Part shown: piece after piece, positions 16,727 through 27,195 of the stretch
Position numbering within the stretch: the stretch's first letter is position 1
How the letters are laid out: every line of letters begins with the position of its first letter
Assembly (NCBI RefSeq): GCF_002101315.1
Contig: NZ_CP020777.1
Coordinates: 992,001-1,056,000, forward strand
Length of the DNA: 64,000 nt
Direction of reading: 5' to 3'
Source: Candidatus Pelagibacter sp. RS39
GTDB lineage: Bacteria > Pseudomonadota > Alphaproteobacteria > Pelagibacterales > Pelagibacteraceae
Notes under the pieces: model-generated
Seen by the model: only the letters and a program-made list of their open reading frames with translations
Database searches by the model: none
What the model was told of the DNA's origin: nothing
Program-made: the position numbers and the translations under genes

Positions 16727-18120
16727 TACATTAATTCAGGTAATTTTTTCATCCAATTTGAAATTGAGCCGGCACCCATTCCTATGACAATCTTATTTCC
16801 ATAAATATTTTGCTTAAGAAATTTAGCTAAATCAATATTATTTTTAATCATAAACAGTTTTACTTTAGAATTTTTTATTATTTCTTTTGCAAAATCACTA
16901 TAATTAAAACCCAATTTTATTTTTTCCCCAGCTGTAAAAATGGGACATAATATAATTGTGTCTGCATCTCTGAAACAATGAGCAAATTCATTTCTTAAAT
17001 CTTTTAATCTTGAGATTCTATGAGGTTGAAAAATACACACTCTTTCAAACTTATCAAAAACTTTTTTTACTCCCTCTAACACAGATTTTATTTCTGTTGG
17101 ATGATGGGCATAATCATCATAAAAATCAACACCATTAAATGTAAATATCTTATTAAATCTTCGCTGGACACCTTTGAAGTTCTTCAGACCTTTTTTAATG
17201 TTAGATACGGGAATTCCTACAGTAAGAGCAACTGCAATTGCAGCTGTGGAGTTTCTTATATTATGAATACCTAATAATGGGATCTGAAAGTTTTTTAAGA
17301 TTGTTTTTTTTTTATTTGGTAAATTTATAGATAAATCAAATTTTGAGAAAAGTTTATCTTGAATGATATTTTTAATAAGAAAATTAGCTTTAGACTTCGT
17401 TCCATAGGTAAAAAAATTTTTATTTTTTATATCTTTTATTAATTCATTGTTAATTTTATCATCAATACAAATAAAAGATTTTCCAAATGACGGAACTTTT
17501 TTTACAAAGTGTAGAAAATGATTTTTTAAATCCTTCATAGATTTATAAAAATCCATGTGTTCTCTATCTATGTTAGTTATAATTGAATATGTAGGAGAAA
17601 TATGAGTAAAGCTTCCATCTGACTCATCTGCCTCTAATATAGACCAGTCACTCTTGCCTAATTTTGCAGTACTCTTTATTGAATTTATTATGCCTCCATT
17701 GATTATTGTAGGATCTAATTTTGTTTTTTCAAAGATAGAACTTACTAAAGATGTCGTTGTTGTTTTGCCATGGGAGCCAACTACAACAATATTTTTCATT
17801 AAAGAAACAAGATTTGCTAACATCTTCCCTCTTTTTATTACTGGTAACTTTTTTCTTTTAGCCTCTATTAATTCTGGATTACTTTTTTTAATTGCAGAGG
17901 AGGTCACTACAATTGTTACATCTTTTATATTTTGTTTTTTGTGACCAATAAAAATTCTGACACCCTGTTTTTTTAATTTTTCAATATTTTTATTCTTATT
18001 AATATCGCTTCCTTGAATTTGAAAACCTTTTGCTTTCATAATCAATGCGAGACCACTCATGCCTATTCCACCAATACCTATAAAATGGATAATCTCTTTT
18101 TTAGCTAATTCAATTTTCAT
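16726..18120 (-). CDS. murC: UDP-N-acetylmuramate--L-alanine ligase
   Basis: MurC adds L-Ala to UDP-MurNAc. It is a 464-residue Mur ligase with three domains: the N-terminal Rossmann part HFIGIGGIGMSGLA (about 12-25), the ATPase P-loop GSHGKTTTTSLV (about 115-126), EADESDGSF, HxNxxN-type INIDREHMDFY, and a C-terminal domain with YDDYAHHPTEIK. It overlaps murG by 11 bp and murB by 1 bp. Confidence 0.96.
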   Translation of the reverse strand: MKIELAKKEIIHFIGIGGIGMSGLALIMKAKGFQIQGSDINKNKNIEKLKKQGVRIFIGHKKQNIKDVTIVVTSSAIKKSNPELIEAKRKKLPVIKRGKMLANLVSLMKNIVVVGSHGKTTTTSLVSSIFEKTKLDPTIINGGIINSIKSTAKLGKSDWSILEADESDGSFTHISPTYSIITNIDREHMDFYKSMKDLKNHFLHFVKKVPSFGKSFICIDDKINNELIKDIKNKNFFTYGTKSKANFLIKNIIQDKLFSKFDLSINLPNKKKTILKNFQIPLLGIHNIRNSTAAIAVALTVGIPVSNIKKGLKNFKGVQRRFNKIFTFNGVDFYDDYAHHPTEIKSVLEGVKKVFDKFERVCIFQPHRISRLKDLRNEFAHCFRDADTIILCPIFTAGEKIKLGFNYSDFAKEIIKNSKVKLFMIKNNIDLAKFLKQNIYGNKIVIGMGAGSISNWMKKLPELM

Positions 18121-19174
18121 TAATAGTTTCCAATATTTTTTGGTTTATATCATTCCATGAGTTTTGGAAATTATGTTTTTCTAAATTATTTTTTTTTTCA
18201 TCGTACTCAGACTTATTCGTAATTATATAATCTAGAAATTTTTCTAAATTTACGTCATTAAAGTCTTTTTGACTCATAATCCAGCAGCAACCTAAATTTT
18301 GATAAAAATTTGCATTTTCAAATTGATGATTGTCTTTTGCTGAAACTAGGGGGATTGTTAGGAATGGTTTATTCATGATTGATAATTCTGCCAAGGTAGA
18401 TGCACCAGCACGCGTAATACATAAGTCTGATTGATTTATCAAATCTGCCAAATTTTCCTCAAAATCAAAAATGGTATTTTCAATTTTAGCCTCATCATAA
18501 ATACTTCTTAATTGATCAGTATTACTTTTATGAGTTTGTTGAATGATTTTGATTTTATTTTTTTTCGACAAATTAACGATTACATTTTTTACCACATTGT
18601 CAAAAATCTTTGCTCCTTGACTGCCACCAACAACCAAAAGACAGAATGCTTTATTTTCTGTTTTAATTTCTCTTTTTTCATAAAAATTTTTTTTAACTAG
18701 TGGAGTTATTATTTGAATTTTATGTTTAAGTTTTTCGGGGAAGTTTTTTAGGCTTTCTGTATAAGTAAAAATTTTTTTACAAAAACCTAAAAAGAATCTG
18801 TTTGCTCTACCTAAAACAATATTGGGTTCAAGTAGGTATATCTTTATTCCTAATAATTTTGCACCAAAACAAACAGGTAATGACATATATCCTCCTGTTG
18901 AAAAAACGACATTAATCTTATTTTTTTTTAATAATAAAACTGTTTTAATCACCAAATAAATTACTTGGAATATTTTAAATATAAAAAATATATTAAGATT
19001 TAATTTAGGAGTATTTATCAAAATAATATCATTTTTTTTACCATCTAGATATTTCAGCCCTCTTGAGTCAGTAGAAATAAAAACATTAAAATTTGAATGC
19101 AAATGTTCACTTAGAATTTTTGCTGGCACTACATGTCCCCCTGATCCTCCTGTTGAAATTAATATATTTTTCAT
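18110..19174 (-). CDS. murG: UDP-GlcNAc:lipid I GlcNAc transferase
   Basis: MurG converts lipid I to lipid II on the inner face of the membrane. The 354-residue GT-B protein shows the first G-loop STGGSGGHVVPA (7-18), STGGYMSLP (about 92-100), LVVGGSQGAKIFD and the donor-binding CITRAGASTLAEL near 253-265. It overlaps ftsW by 4 bp and murC by 11 bp. Confidence 0.95.
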   Translation of the reverse strand: MKNILISTGGSGGHVVPAKILSEHLHSNFNVFISTDSRGLKYLDGKKNDIILINTPKLNLNIFFIFKIFQVIYLVIKTVLLLKKNKINVVFSTGGYMSLPVCFGAKLLGIKIYLLEPNIVLGRANRFFLGFCKKIFTYTESLKNFPEKLKHKIQIITPLVKKNFYEKREIKTENKAFCLLVVGGSQGAKIFDNVVKNVIVNLSKKNKIKIIQQTHKSNTDQLRSIYDEAKIENTIFDFEENLADLINQSDLCITRAGASTLAELSIMNKPFLTIPLVSAKDNHQFENANFYQNLGCCWIMSQKDFNDVNLEKFLDYIITNKSEYDEKKNNLEKHNFQNSWNDINQKILETINEN

Positions 19175-20298
19175 TCAGTTATTTTTCTTTTTGTTAAATT
19201 CAAAATTATACCAGACATTATAGAAATACTTATAATCGATGAACCCCCATAACTTAAAAATGGTAAAGTCATTCCTGTAGTTGGGAATAATCTAATATTT
19301 ACTCCTATATGAATCATTGCTTGCATGAGTATTAAGCTAATAGATCCGGTTAGGATTAGTTTGATCTTTTTGTCATTTTCTTTGTAAACTTTTTTCAGAA
19401 CTGAAAATATTAATACTAGATAGGTTAATAAAATTAACATTATGAAGATTACTCCAAACTCTTCCGAAATTACTGAAATAATGTAATCTGTATGAGCTTC
19501 AGGGACTCTGTTTTTTAATGTCCCCTCTCCAATGCCTTTTCCAAAAAAACCTCCACTTATTATAGCTTCTAATGCTTTATCTGATTGAAAGTTATGAGTA
19601 CCCATTTCAGGATTAAAAAAAGAAAATAATCTATCTTTTATGTATTTAAATTGTGGAAGGTAACTAATGATAGATGCTATCGTGGCTAGAGAGATAAAAA
19701 AAACTAAGCTCAAAAAAAATATACTAATACCAGAAATAAAAATCAAAACTAACCAACTAAAACCAATTAAAAGAGTTTGACCAATATCTGGTTGAAGTAT
19801 CAAAAGACTCGATATCAATATAGTTAACAAAAAAGATAAGAAGTATTTTAAATTAAAATTAGTATATTTTTGAGAGCAAATTATCATACTCATTATCACT
19901 ATTAAAAAAGGCTTTACAAACTCAATAGGTTGTATTCTTGGCAAGACCAACAAATCAATCCATCTCTTGGAACCCTTAATCTCTACTCCAATTATAGGAA
20001 CCAGGAATAACAAAACTAATGATAAACAGAAAAATATTAGTGAAATTCTATAAATTTCTTTTTCAGGTATAAAAGATAAAATAAAAATTAAAAAAAAGCC
20101 AAAAAAAACAAAAACTGTATGTTTAAAAAAAAAGAAATAAGTATTCGTATCTAATTTATCAGATGCAATTAGGGAAGTTGATACTAATGAGAAGAATAAA
20201 CCCGTCAAAAATAAAATTAAGATCAATGATAGAATAGGTTTATCAATACTTTTCCACCATTGATAAAAAGAAATATAACTAAATAATTTTTCTTTCAT
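19171..20298 (-). CDS. ftsW: Peptidoglycan glycosyltransferase FtsW
   Basis: FtsW is the SEDS-family polymerase of septal peptidoglycan, acting with FtsI. At 375 residues it has about ten hydrophobic segments. SEDS landmarks: KGSKRWIDL (about 129-137), QPIEFVKP, LQPDIGQT (about 173-180), GGFFGKGIGEGTLKNRVPEAHTD in the large periplasmic loop with the catalytic Asp region, and the C-terminal TGMTLPFLSYGGSS. It overlaps murD by 20 bp. Confidence 0.95.
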   Translation of the reverse strand: MKEKLFSYISFYQWWKSIDKPILSLILILFLTGLFFSLVSTSLIASDKLDTNTYFFFFKHTVFVFFGFFLIFILSFIPEKEIYRISLIFFCLSLVLLFLVPIIGVEIKGSKRWIDLLVLPRIQPIEFVKPFLIVIMSMIICSQKYTNFNLKYFLSFLLTILISSLLILQPDIGQTLLIGFSWLVLIFISGISIFFLSLVFFISLATIASIISYLPQFKYIKDRLFSFFNPEMGTHNFQSDKALEAIISGGFFGKGIGEGTLKNRVPEAHTDYIISVISEEFGVIFIMLILLTYLVLIFSVLKKVYKENDKKIKLILTGSISLILMQAMIHIGVNIRLFPTTGMTLPFLSYGGSSIISISIMSGIILNLTKRKITE

Positions 20299-21589
20299 TA
20301 ATATATCTTTTTATCAACTTATTAAAATATGAACCTCTTTCCTCAAAATTTTTAAAACTATCAAATGATGCAGAGGCTGGACTAAATAAGATTGTATTAT
20401 TTGAGTTTTTCTTTTTATGAATATTCTTAAAAATTGCTGATACTGCAAGATTTAAATTTTTAAAACTTTTAAGTTCCGCATTTTTCTTTAAATCTTTTGA
20501 AAATTTTTTAAAATTTTTACCAAAGACATAAATCTTAATATTTCTAAAATATTTTTTTGATAATGATATTTTGTCATCTTTTTTTGGAATACCACCAATT
20601 AACCAATGAATATTCTTATACATTTCTAATAATTCTTTTGAAGAAGAATAACTTGTTGATTTAGAATCATTAATGATGATTAATTTATTTTTGTTATAAA
20701 TAATTTTCTGCCTATAATTCAATCCTTTGAATTTATTTACGCTTTCTAATAATTTATTTGATTTTACATTAAATTTTTTTATCATTTCTAAAACAAATGA
20801 GAGATTTGCTTGATTTGATCTTGATAAAAAATATTTGTTTCTAATTTTTTTCAAAATTAGATTGTTCAATTTTGTATCTACATTTACCAGTTTTAATTTA
20901 GGCTTTATTGTTTTAATTCTTTTTTGAATTAAATGATCATTTTTATTTACAAATCCAATTGCTCCTCTTTTTCGATTATTAAAAATTTTAAATTTTGCCT
21001 CTATATAATTTTTTAAATTACCATGTCTCTCCAAATGATCTGGCGCAATATTAAGGATAGCGGCAAATTTTGATGAAAAAATTTTACTATATTCTAATTG
21101 GTAGGATGAAGCCTCAATAACGAAAATTGTTTTTTTTGAGATCTTATTTATAGATAGTATTGGTGTACCAATATTTCCTGCTAATCTTACATCTTTTTTT
21201 TGATCTTTTAAGATATCATATAGAAGTTTGCATGTGGTGGACTTTCCGTTTGTGCCAGTTATTGTTAATGAGACATTTTTATAAAATGAGTAAAAAACAT
21301 CTAGATCTGTATAGATATTCTTATTTTTTTTTCTAAGTAAATTTTTTAACTTACATTTTTTTATATCAATTCCTGGGCTTAATATAATTATATCAAATTT
21401 GGTTTTTAATAATTTTTTAAAATTGAGAGTTTTTTTTTTAATCGACTTATTTATTTTAAGATTTGGGTTATCATCAAATAAATAAACATCATTTTTATTT
21501 CTTAAAAAATTGAATGACGAAAGTCCACTTTTTCCTAATCCATAAATTAAAATTTTTTTATTAAAGAAAATTTGTGAATTATCACTCAT
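20279..21589 (-). CDS. murD: UDP-N-acetylmuramoylalanine--D-glutamate ligase
   Basis: MurD adds D-Glu to UDP-MurNAc-L-Ala. I place the start at ATG 21589 (MSDNSQIFF), giving 436 residues and a TAATG junction with the mraY stop. The frame stays open to 21646, but that extension would overlap mraY by 58 bp and adds no family sequence. Motifs: YGLGKSGLS (N-terminal Rossmann), P-loop TGTNGKSTTCKLL, INIAPDHLERHG, and the C-terminal INDSKSTSYSS and SPASASFDSF blocks. Confidence 0.94.
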   Translation of the reverse strand: MSDNSQIFFNKKILIYGLGKSGLSSFNFLRNKNDVYLFDDNPNLKINKSIKKKTLNFKKLLKTKFDIIILSPGIDIKKCKLKNLLRKKNKNIYTDLDVFYSFYKNVSLTITGTNGKSTTCKLLYDILKDQKKDVRLAGNIGTPILSINKISKKTIFVIEASSYQLEYSKIFSSKFAAILNIAPDHLERHGNLKNYIEAKFKIFNNRKRGAIGFVNKNDHLIQKRIKTIKPKLKLVNVDTKLNNLILKKIRNKYFLSRSNQANLSFVLEMIKKFNVKSNKLLESVNKFKGLNYRQKIIYNKNKLIIINDSKSTSYSSSKELLEMYKNIHWLIGGIPKKDDKISLSKKYFRNIKIYVFGKNFKKFSKDLKKNAELKSFKNLNLAVSAIFKNIHKKKNSNNTILFSPASASFDSFKNFEERGSYFNKLIKRYINERKII

Positions 21590-22674
21590 TATCTTAGTTT
21601 TAATGTAGCAAGTCCTATCATTGCTAAAATAATAGAAATTATCCAAAATCTAATTACAACTGTTGATTCAGGCCAACCTTTCTTCTCAAAATGATGATGG
21701 ATTGGTGCCATTTTAAAAACTCTTTTACCAGTAAGTTTAAATGATATTACTTGCACAATCACTGAAACTGCTTCAAGAACAAATAAACCTCCAGTAATTG
21801 CTAAAACTATTTCATGTTTTGTTATTATACCAACTGCTCCTAAAGAGCCACCCAAAGACAAAGATCCAGTGTCTCCCATAAAAATTTTTGCTGGAGGTGC
21901 GTTGAACCATAAAAAGCCTAAGCAAGAGCCAATGATTGCTCCACAAAAAATTGAAACTTCCCCAGTTCCCTCTATGTAAGGAATTTGCAAATAATTTGAG
22001 AATACAATGTTTCCTGTAACATAACTTATAAATGCAAAACAAGCTGCAACAAGTATAACAGGCACTGTTGCTAACCCATCTAATCCATCAGTGAGATTTA
22101 CAGCATTCGATGAACCAATAATTACAAATATTGAAAAAGGTATAAAAAACCATCCAAGATTAATGATTAGGTTTTTAAAAAAAGGAAAGTATAGATTTGT
22201 TAAATCTTGATAGTCATTAAAGTAAACATAAAAACTAACACCAATTATTGCTAGTATTATTTGAAAAGTTATTTTTAACTTTGATGAGATACCTGAAGAG
22301 TTACTATACTTTATTTTTTTATAATCATCGAATGCCCCAAGCAAACCAAAAGAAATTGCGATATATAAACAAAATAAAACATTTAAATTCGATAAATCAG
22401 CCCATAATAGTACTGATATTAACAAACCAATCAAAATAATTACTCCACCCATAGTCGGAGTTCCTATTTTCTTAACTATATGATCTTCTGGACCATCATT
22501 ACGGATAGGATTTAAAATTTTTTGTTTTGAAAAAAGTTTTATAAAAGTTCCTCCAATAATTAAAACAATAATTAATGAAGTAAAAAAAGATAAACCAGTC
22601 CTAAATGTAAGATATTTAAATACATTTAAAAAACTAAAACTATCAACAAAATTTAGTAAAAATTGATAAAGCAT
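21589..22674 (-). CDS. mraY: Phospho-N-acetylmuramoyl-pentapeptide transferase
   Basis: MraY links UDP-MurNAc-pentapeptide to undecaprenyl phosphate, giving lipid I. The 361-residue polytopic protein has ten predicted membrane segments. Signature blocks: GTPTMGG (about 72-78), FGLLGAFDDYKK, NAVNLTDGLDGLA (Asp-rich, about 190-202), FMGDTGSLSLGG and APIHHHFEKKGWPE near the C-terminus. It lies 1 bp from the murE-murF fusion. Confidence 0.96.
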   Translation of the reverse strand: MLYQFLLNFVDSFSFLNVFKYLTFRTGLSFFTSLIIVLIIGGTFIKLFSKQKILNPIRNDGPEDHIVKKIGTPTMGGVIILIGLLISVLLWADLSNLNVLFCLYIAISFGLLGAFDDYKKIKYSNSSGISSKLKITFQIILAIIGVSFYVYFNDYQDLTNLYFPFFKNLIINLGWFFIPFSIFVIIGSSNAVNLTDGLDGLATVPVILVAACFAFISYVTGNIVFSNYLQIPYIEGTGEVSIFCGAIIGSCLGFLWFNAPPAKIFMGDTGSLSLGGSLGAVGIITKHEIVLAITGGLFVLEAVSVIVQVISFKLTGKRVFKMAPIHHHFEKKGWPESTVVIRFWIISIILAMIGLATLKLR

Positions 22675-25518
22675 TTAATTTAAACCCTTCAAATTATTTG
22701 CTATACTGTTGAAACCTGTCGCATTTGAGGCTTTAATCATTAAATAATCATTATTATTGAAATCTTTCTTAATTAATTCAAAAATTCCTGATTTATTTTC
22801 TAAAATTCTTCCTCTTTTTACTTTCACAATATTATCGAATATTTCTCTTACCATTTTTCCCATAACAAATACTTTATCAATATTTGTCTCGTTTATTATA
22901 GGAACTATTGATTGGTGAAGTTTTTTTGAATGTGAACCAAGTTCCATCATATCTCCAAGCAAAAGATATTTACGATATTTTTTTGTATCTATATTGTCAT
23001 AATTTTTTAAGGCTGATTTTAAAGATAGAGGATTAGAATTATAACTTTCATCAATTAGGTTTATTTTTTTGTTACCTATCTTTATTGTAGAATGATCTCC
23101 TCTTCCTGCTGGACTTCTAAAATCTAAGAAAATTTTTTCATTAAGTTTAAGCACATCTTTGTAAATACTTATTACACTTAAAGCGCTTAAAATATTATAA
23201 ATATTACTTTGAAAATTATTAGAAATTATAAAATATTTAAACTTATCATTAAGTTTAACTTTAATTTTAAATGCATTTTTAACTTTTTTAATATTAAACA
23301 ATTTAACATTTGCTTTTTTAGTTTTAATCCCAAAAGAAATCACATTAATATTATTATTTTCAGCAATTTTTTTATGTAATTTGAAAAAACTATCATCAGC
23401 ATTCAAGACAACAAAACCATTGGGTAATATATTTTTAATTATCTCTGCTTTAGCTAAAGCAATTTGTTTGATATTTTTGAAATTTTTTGCATGTGCATAA
23501 TTTATGTTAGTTATCAAGCCAACATTCGGTTTTATAATATTTGTTAAATTATCTATTTCCCCTTTTTTATCCATACCAACCTCTAAAACTCCAAATTCAT
23601 CACTATGTTTTAAATTAAGCAAACTTAATGGGACTCCAAATTTATTGTTATATGATTTTGGAGAAATACTAACTCTAGAAATCTTTCTTAACACATTGCC
23701 CAATAATTCTTTAAGAGTAGTTTTTCCACAACTTCCTGTAATAGCTATTATGTTTGTATCGATATTTTTTCTAAATATTTTTGAAATTTCAGTCATAAAC
23801 TTTAATGTATCTCTTACTTTAATTTGATGTCTATTATTGAATTTGCTCAAAATTTTATTTCCTACGACTAATGAAGCTTTATTTTTAAATGCCTCTGCAA
23901 TGAATTTATTTCCATCATTTTTTTTTCCTTTAATAGCAAAAAAAATATCATTCTTATTTATTTCTTTTGAGTTGATTCTTACTTTATCTAATTTTGTTAA
24001 AGAAATTTTATTTTTAATTTTAGATACTTCTTTAATAATATTTATCTTTAAGTTTTTTGATAAGTTTGTATTCTTAAGTTTAATAGAATCTAAAATAATT
24101 TTTTTATCTGAAAAGTAAATTTTCTTTTTACCGAAATCTTGTGTTTTCTCATGTCCTTTTCCAGCAACCAACAAAATATCACCTGTATTTAAATTTTTGA
24201 TTGCTTCAGAGATAGCTTTTTTTCTATCAGGAATTTCTTTTATCAAAGCGTCTTGCATACCTTTTTTAATATCATCTCTGATTTTTTTTGGATCTTCAAA
24301 TCTAGGATTATCATCAGTTAAATAAATTTCGTTAGAATAATCACATGCAATCTTTCCCATTTTAAATCTTTTATTTTGATCTCTATTTCCACCACAACCA
24401 AAAAGCAAAACAATCTTTTTATTTGGAAATTGCTCTTTAAGGTTTGAAAGACATATTCTTAGTGCATCTGGTGTATGTGCATAATCAAGTATTACTTTAG
24501 ACTTATTTTTAATTTTACCTATTTTTTCAAGTCTTCCGTCTATTGGCTTAAGTTGTGACAAAACATTTAGAATCTTGATTAATCTAATATTACTATTTTT
24601 CGCTGCAATAATCGCCATTAAAATATTTTTTAATTGTATTTTTCCAATAAGATTTAAATTTATTTCTCTCGTTAAATTATAGTATCTTATTTTTAATATT
24701 TGTTTCTCACCTCTATAACTATGAGATAAAATTTGAAATTGATTTTTGCTATTATTTAAAACATGCAATTTCAATTTTCTAGTAATTGCAATTTTTTTTA
24801 TTCTTTTAAATTCTGGTAATGTTTCATCTGTTATTACATTTCCTTTCTTTCCTATCAAATTTTCAAATAGGTACTGTTTTGCTTTAAAATATTCTTTAAA
24901 ATTTTTATGATAATCTAGGTGATCTTGGGATAAATTTGTAAAAATACCTGATGAAAACTTTAAACCATTTAATCTATGTTGACTTAGGCCGTGGCTAGAG
25001 GCTTCCATAATTACATTGTTAATTTTTTGAGATTTTAATTTAGATAATATTTGACCTAATCGAATTGGGTCTATTGTTGTATTTGGCAAATTAGATCTAA
25101 AATTTTTTGATTTTACACCTAATGTTCCGATTGAGGCGACTTTTATTTTATTTAGATTTAATAATTGAAAGTAAAAATCTGAAACAGATGATTTTCCATT
25201 TGTTCCAGTTACAGCAATTAAATTATTTGGTTTATTCTTATAAATTTTAAAAGCAGTTTCTGCTAAAAGTTTTCTAATATTTTTAGTATGAATGAATAAA
25301 ATATCCTTTTGAAAATTTCGAATTCTTTTCTCGCTAATAATGATTTTAGAACCTTTTTTTATTGCAGTAGAAATAAATTTATTTCCATCAAAATGGTTCC
25401 CTTTTATAGCAAAGAAAATATTATCTTTTTTAATATTTTTTGTATTGAAAGAAATTCCTGAGAAAAAGATTTTTTTTTTACTATTATCTATATTGGTAAA
25501 ATAATTGCCTAATAACAT
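22675..25518 (-). CDS. MurE-MurF fusion: meso-DAP ligase plus D-Ala-D-Ala adding enzyme
   Basis: One 947-residue frame carries two complete Mur ligases. Residues 1 to about 475 are MurE, with P-loop TGTNGKSSV (about 104-112), TNLSQDHLDYH, and the DNPR motif that marks meso-diaminopimelate specificity. Residues about 490-947 are MurF, with DIFFAIKGKKNDGN, P-loop TGSCGKTTLKE, INYAHAKNF, and ESYNSNPLS. No stop or frameshift lies between them. Two successive steps of stem peptide synthesis are thus in one polypeptide, which may channel UDP-MurNAc-tripeptide. Separate genes are the norm; MurE-MurF fusions are known in a few bacteria. The gene sits at the normal murE-murF place between ftsI and mraY. 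Confidence 0.95.
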   Translation of the reverse strand: MLLGNYFTNIDNSKKKIFFSGISFNTKNIKKDNIFFAIKGNHFDGNKFISTAIKKGSKIIISEKRIRNFQKDILFIHTKNIRKLLAETAFKIYKNKPNNLIAVTGTNGKSSVSDFYFQLLNLNKIKVASIGTLGVKSKNFRSNLPNTTIDPIRLGQILSKLKSQKINNVIMEASSHGLSQHRLNGLKFSSGIFTNLSQDHLDYHKNFKEYFKAKQYLFENLIGKKGNVITDETLPEFKRIKKIAITRKLKLHVLNNSKNQFQILSHSYRGEKQILKIRYYNLTREINLNLIGKIQLKNILMAIIAAKNSNIRLIKILNVLSQLKPIDGRLEKIGKIKNKSKVILDYAHTPDALRICLSNLKEQFPNKKIVLLFGCGGNRDQNKRFKMGKIACDYSNEIYLTDDNPRFEDPKKIRDDIKKGMQDALIKEIPDRKKAISEAIKNLNTGDILLVAGKGHEKTQDFGKKKIYFSDKKIILDSIKLKNTNLSKNLKINIIKEVSKIKNKISLTKLDKVRINSKEINKNDIFFAIKGKKNDGNKFIAEAFKNKASLVVGNKILSKFNNRHQIKVRDTLKFMTEISKIFRKNIDTNIIAITGSCGKTTLKELLGNVLRKISRVSISPKSYNNKFGVPLSLLNLKHSDEFGVLEVGMDKKGEIDNLTNIIKPNVGLITNINYAHAKNFKNIKQIALAKAEIIKNILPNGFVVLNADDSFFKLHKKIAENNNINVISFGIKTKKANVKLFNIKKVKNAFKIKVKLNDKFKYFIISNNFQSNIYNILSALSVISIYKDVLKLNEKIFLDFRSPAGRGDHSTIKIGNKKINLIDESYNSNPLSLKSALKNYDNIDTKKYRKYLLLGDMMELGSHSKKLHQSIVPIINETNIDKVFVMGKMVREIFDNIVKVKRGRILENKSGIFELIKKDFNNNDYLMIKASNATGFNSIANNLKGLN

Positions 25519-25520
25519 TG

Positions 25521-27191
25521 TTAATTAACTTCCGTGTATTTTGTGGCTAAAATAGGCCCAATCTTTTCTATAATTTGACCAACAACTTCAACAGAAGTCC
25601 AACCTGCAGTATTAAAAGGAGTTCCTTTGTATTTTATTCCAGATCCATCTCTATAATCATAAACATATTCACTATTTGTTTTAGGCTCATCCAACATCAC
25701 AACTAGGCTATACTTAGGGTTTGAGGCAGGAAAAATGGATGCAAAGGTATTAATTTTTTTTCGAGAATATCCACCTTCTAAAATTTTTTCAGCAGTGCCT
25801 GTTTTTCCTGCAACTTCGTAACCCTCTACATTAGCTAATGTTGCGGTTCCTTCCTTTGTGGTTACAATTTTTCTCAATATTGTGACTAGATTTGTTGAAA
25901 CATTTTCATCTAAAATTCTTTTTCCTCTGGTATATTTTTCTTTTTTTATAAGAGTAGGGTTAACCTTATAACCACCATTAGCGATAGTGGAGTAAGCACT
26001 AGTTAATTGTAAAATTGTAGTGGTAATTCCATGTCCGTATGAGGTAGTTGCAAGCTTACATTTTCCCCAATTAAAGGATATTGGTTCACCCATTTCCTCT
26101 ATATCAAATTTTATTGAGTTAATTAAGTCGAGATCATTTAAAAATTTTTTATATTTTTCAATCCCAATTGCTTGACCGATTCTCACCGAACCTATGTTAC
26201 CTGATCGGATTAATATTTCTTCAGCAGTTAAATTGGAGGGAATTTTTTTATCGTATTCACTTATTTTATTTTTTCCGCAAGTAATACTTTTTTCTAGATT
26301 TTTAAATTGAGTATTTGGCTCTATTATCTTTTCATTTAAGGCTGCTGCTAAAGTAAAAGTTTTAAAAACAGAGCCCAATTCATAAACACCTTTAGTAGCT
26401 CTATTAATATAATTCACATCTGTAATATTTTGTCTTTGGTTTGGGTCAAAATCAGGAAGGGAAATAATTGATAGTACTTCGCCGTTATTTATATTCATTA
26501 AAATCGAAGCACTTCCTTTGGTTTTAAATATTTTATTAAATTTTACTAGCTCCTCTCTTATTAAAAACTGAATATCTTTATCGACAGTAAGTTTAATAGA
26601 TTTATCGCTTTTTTTTAAATCTAAATCTAATGATTTCTCTAACCCAGAAATCCCTTGGTTATCATCATCAATTTGTCCAATTATATGACTAAATAAATTT
26701 TTTTGAGGGTAAACTCTTGTAAGATTTTCATGTGGTTTTATTGATTTATCACCCAACATCATAATTTTCTCGTAATTTTCTTCTGAAATTTTTTTTTCAA
26801 ACCAAAAAAATTTATTTTTTGAAATTTTGGAATTAATTAATTCAAAATCTTTATCAGGAAAGATATATTTTAGATTAAGTAACAATTTTTTTTTATCTAT
26901 CGCTTCAGTTGGATTAATTCCAATATCAATAGAATTAACAGTTTTTGCTAAAAAATGATTGTTTCGGTCTAAAATATTTGCTCTCTGAATTTTATTAAAA
27001 GAGCCATAATTCTTTGAAATATTGGAATTCAAATCTCTAGATCCAAGATGAGTAAGATGAATACAATAAATTATAGAAATAAGGAAAAAAATAAAAAAAA
27101 TAAATGCAATTCTATTAAATCTAATATCAAAATTTTTTTTTTCACTTTTAAATTCAAATTCTTCTTTGTTTTCTTGGAGAATAAACTTCAT
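25521..27191 (-). CDS. ftsI: Septal peptidoglycan transpeptidase FtsI (PBP3)
   Basis: FtsI crosslinks septal peptidoglycan with FtsW. The 556-residue class B PBP has a cytoplasmic N-terminus and a TM helix near 27-46. The pedestal domain includes RANILDRNNHFLA (about 89-101). The transpeptidase domain has the active site SVFK in YELGSVFKTF, SGN in IRSGNIGSVR and KTG in VAGKTGTAEK. A PASTA domain is absent, as expected for proteobacteria. It follows ftsL by 4 bp and precedes murE-murF by 2 bp. Confidence 0.95.
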   Translation of the reverse strand: MKFILQENKEEFEFKSEKKNFDIRFNRIAFIFFIFFLISIIYCIHLTHLGSRDLNSNISKNYGSFNKIQRANILDRNNHFLAKTVNSIDIGINPTEAIDKKKLLLNLKYIFPDKDFELINSKISKNKFFWFEKKISEENYEKIMMLGDKSIKPHENLTRVYPQKNLFSHIIGQIDDDNQGISGLEKSLDLDLKKSDKSIKLTVDKDIQFLIREELVKFNKIFKTKGSASILMNINNGEVLSIISLPDFDPNQRQNITDVNYINRATKGVYELGSVFKTFTLAAALNEKIIEPNTQFKNLEKSITCGKNKISEYDKKIPSNLTAEEILIRSGNIGSVRIGQAIGIEKYKKFLNDLDLINSIKFDIEEMGEPISFNWGKCKLATTSYGHGITTTILQLTSAYSTIANGGYKVNPTLIKKEKYTRGKRILDENVSTNLVTILRKIVTTKEGTATLANVEGYEVAGKTGTAEKILEGGYSRKKINTFASIFPASNPKYSLVVMLDEPKTNSEYVYDYRDGSGIKYKGTPFNTAGWTSVEVVGQIIEKIGPILATKYTEVN

Positions 27192-27195
27192 ATCA

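Noticed and set aside
21590-21646. Upstream extension of murD
   Set aside because: It would overlap the conserved mraY C-terminus; ATG 21589 forms a TAATG junction and gives the family N-terminus.
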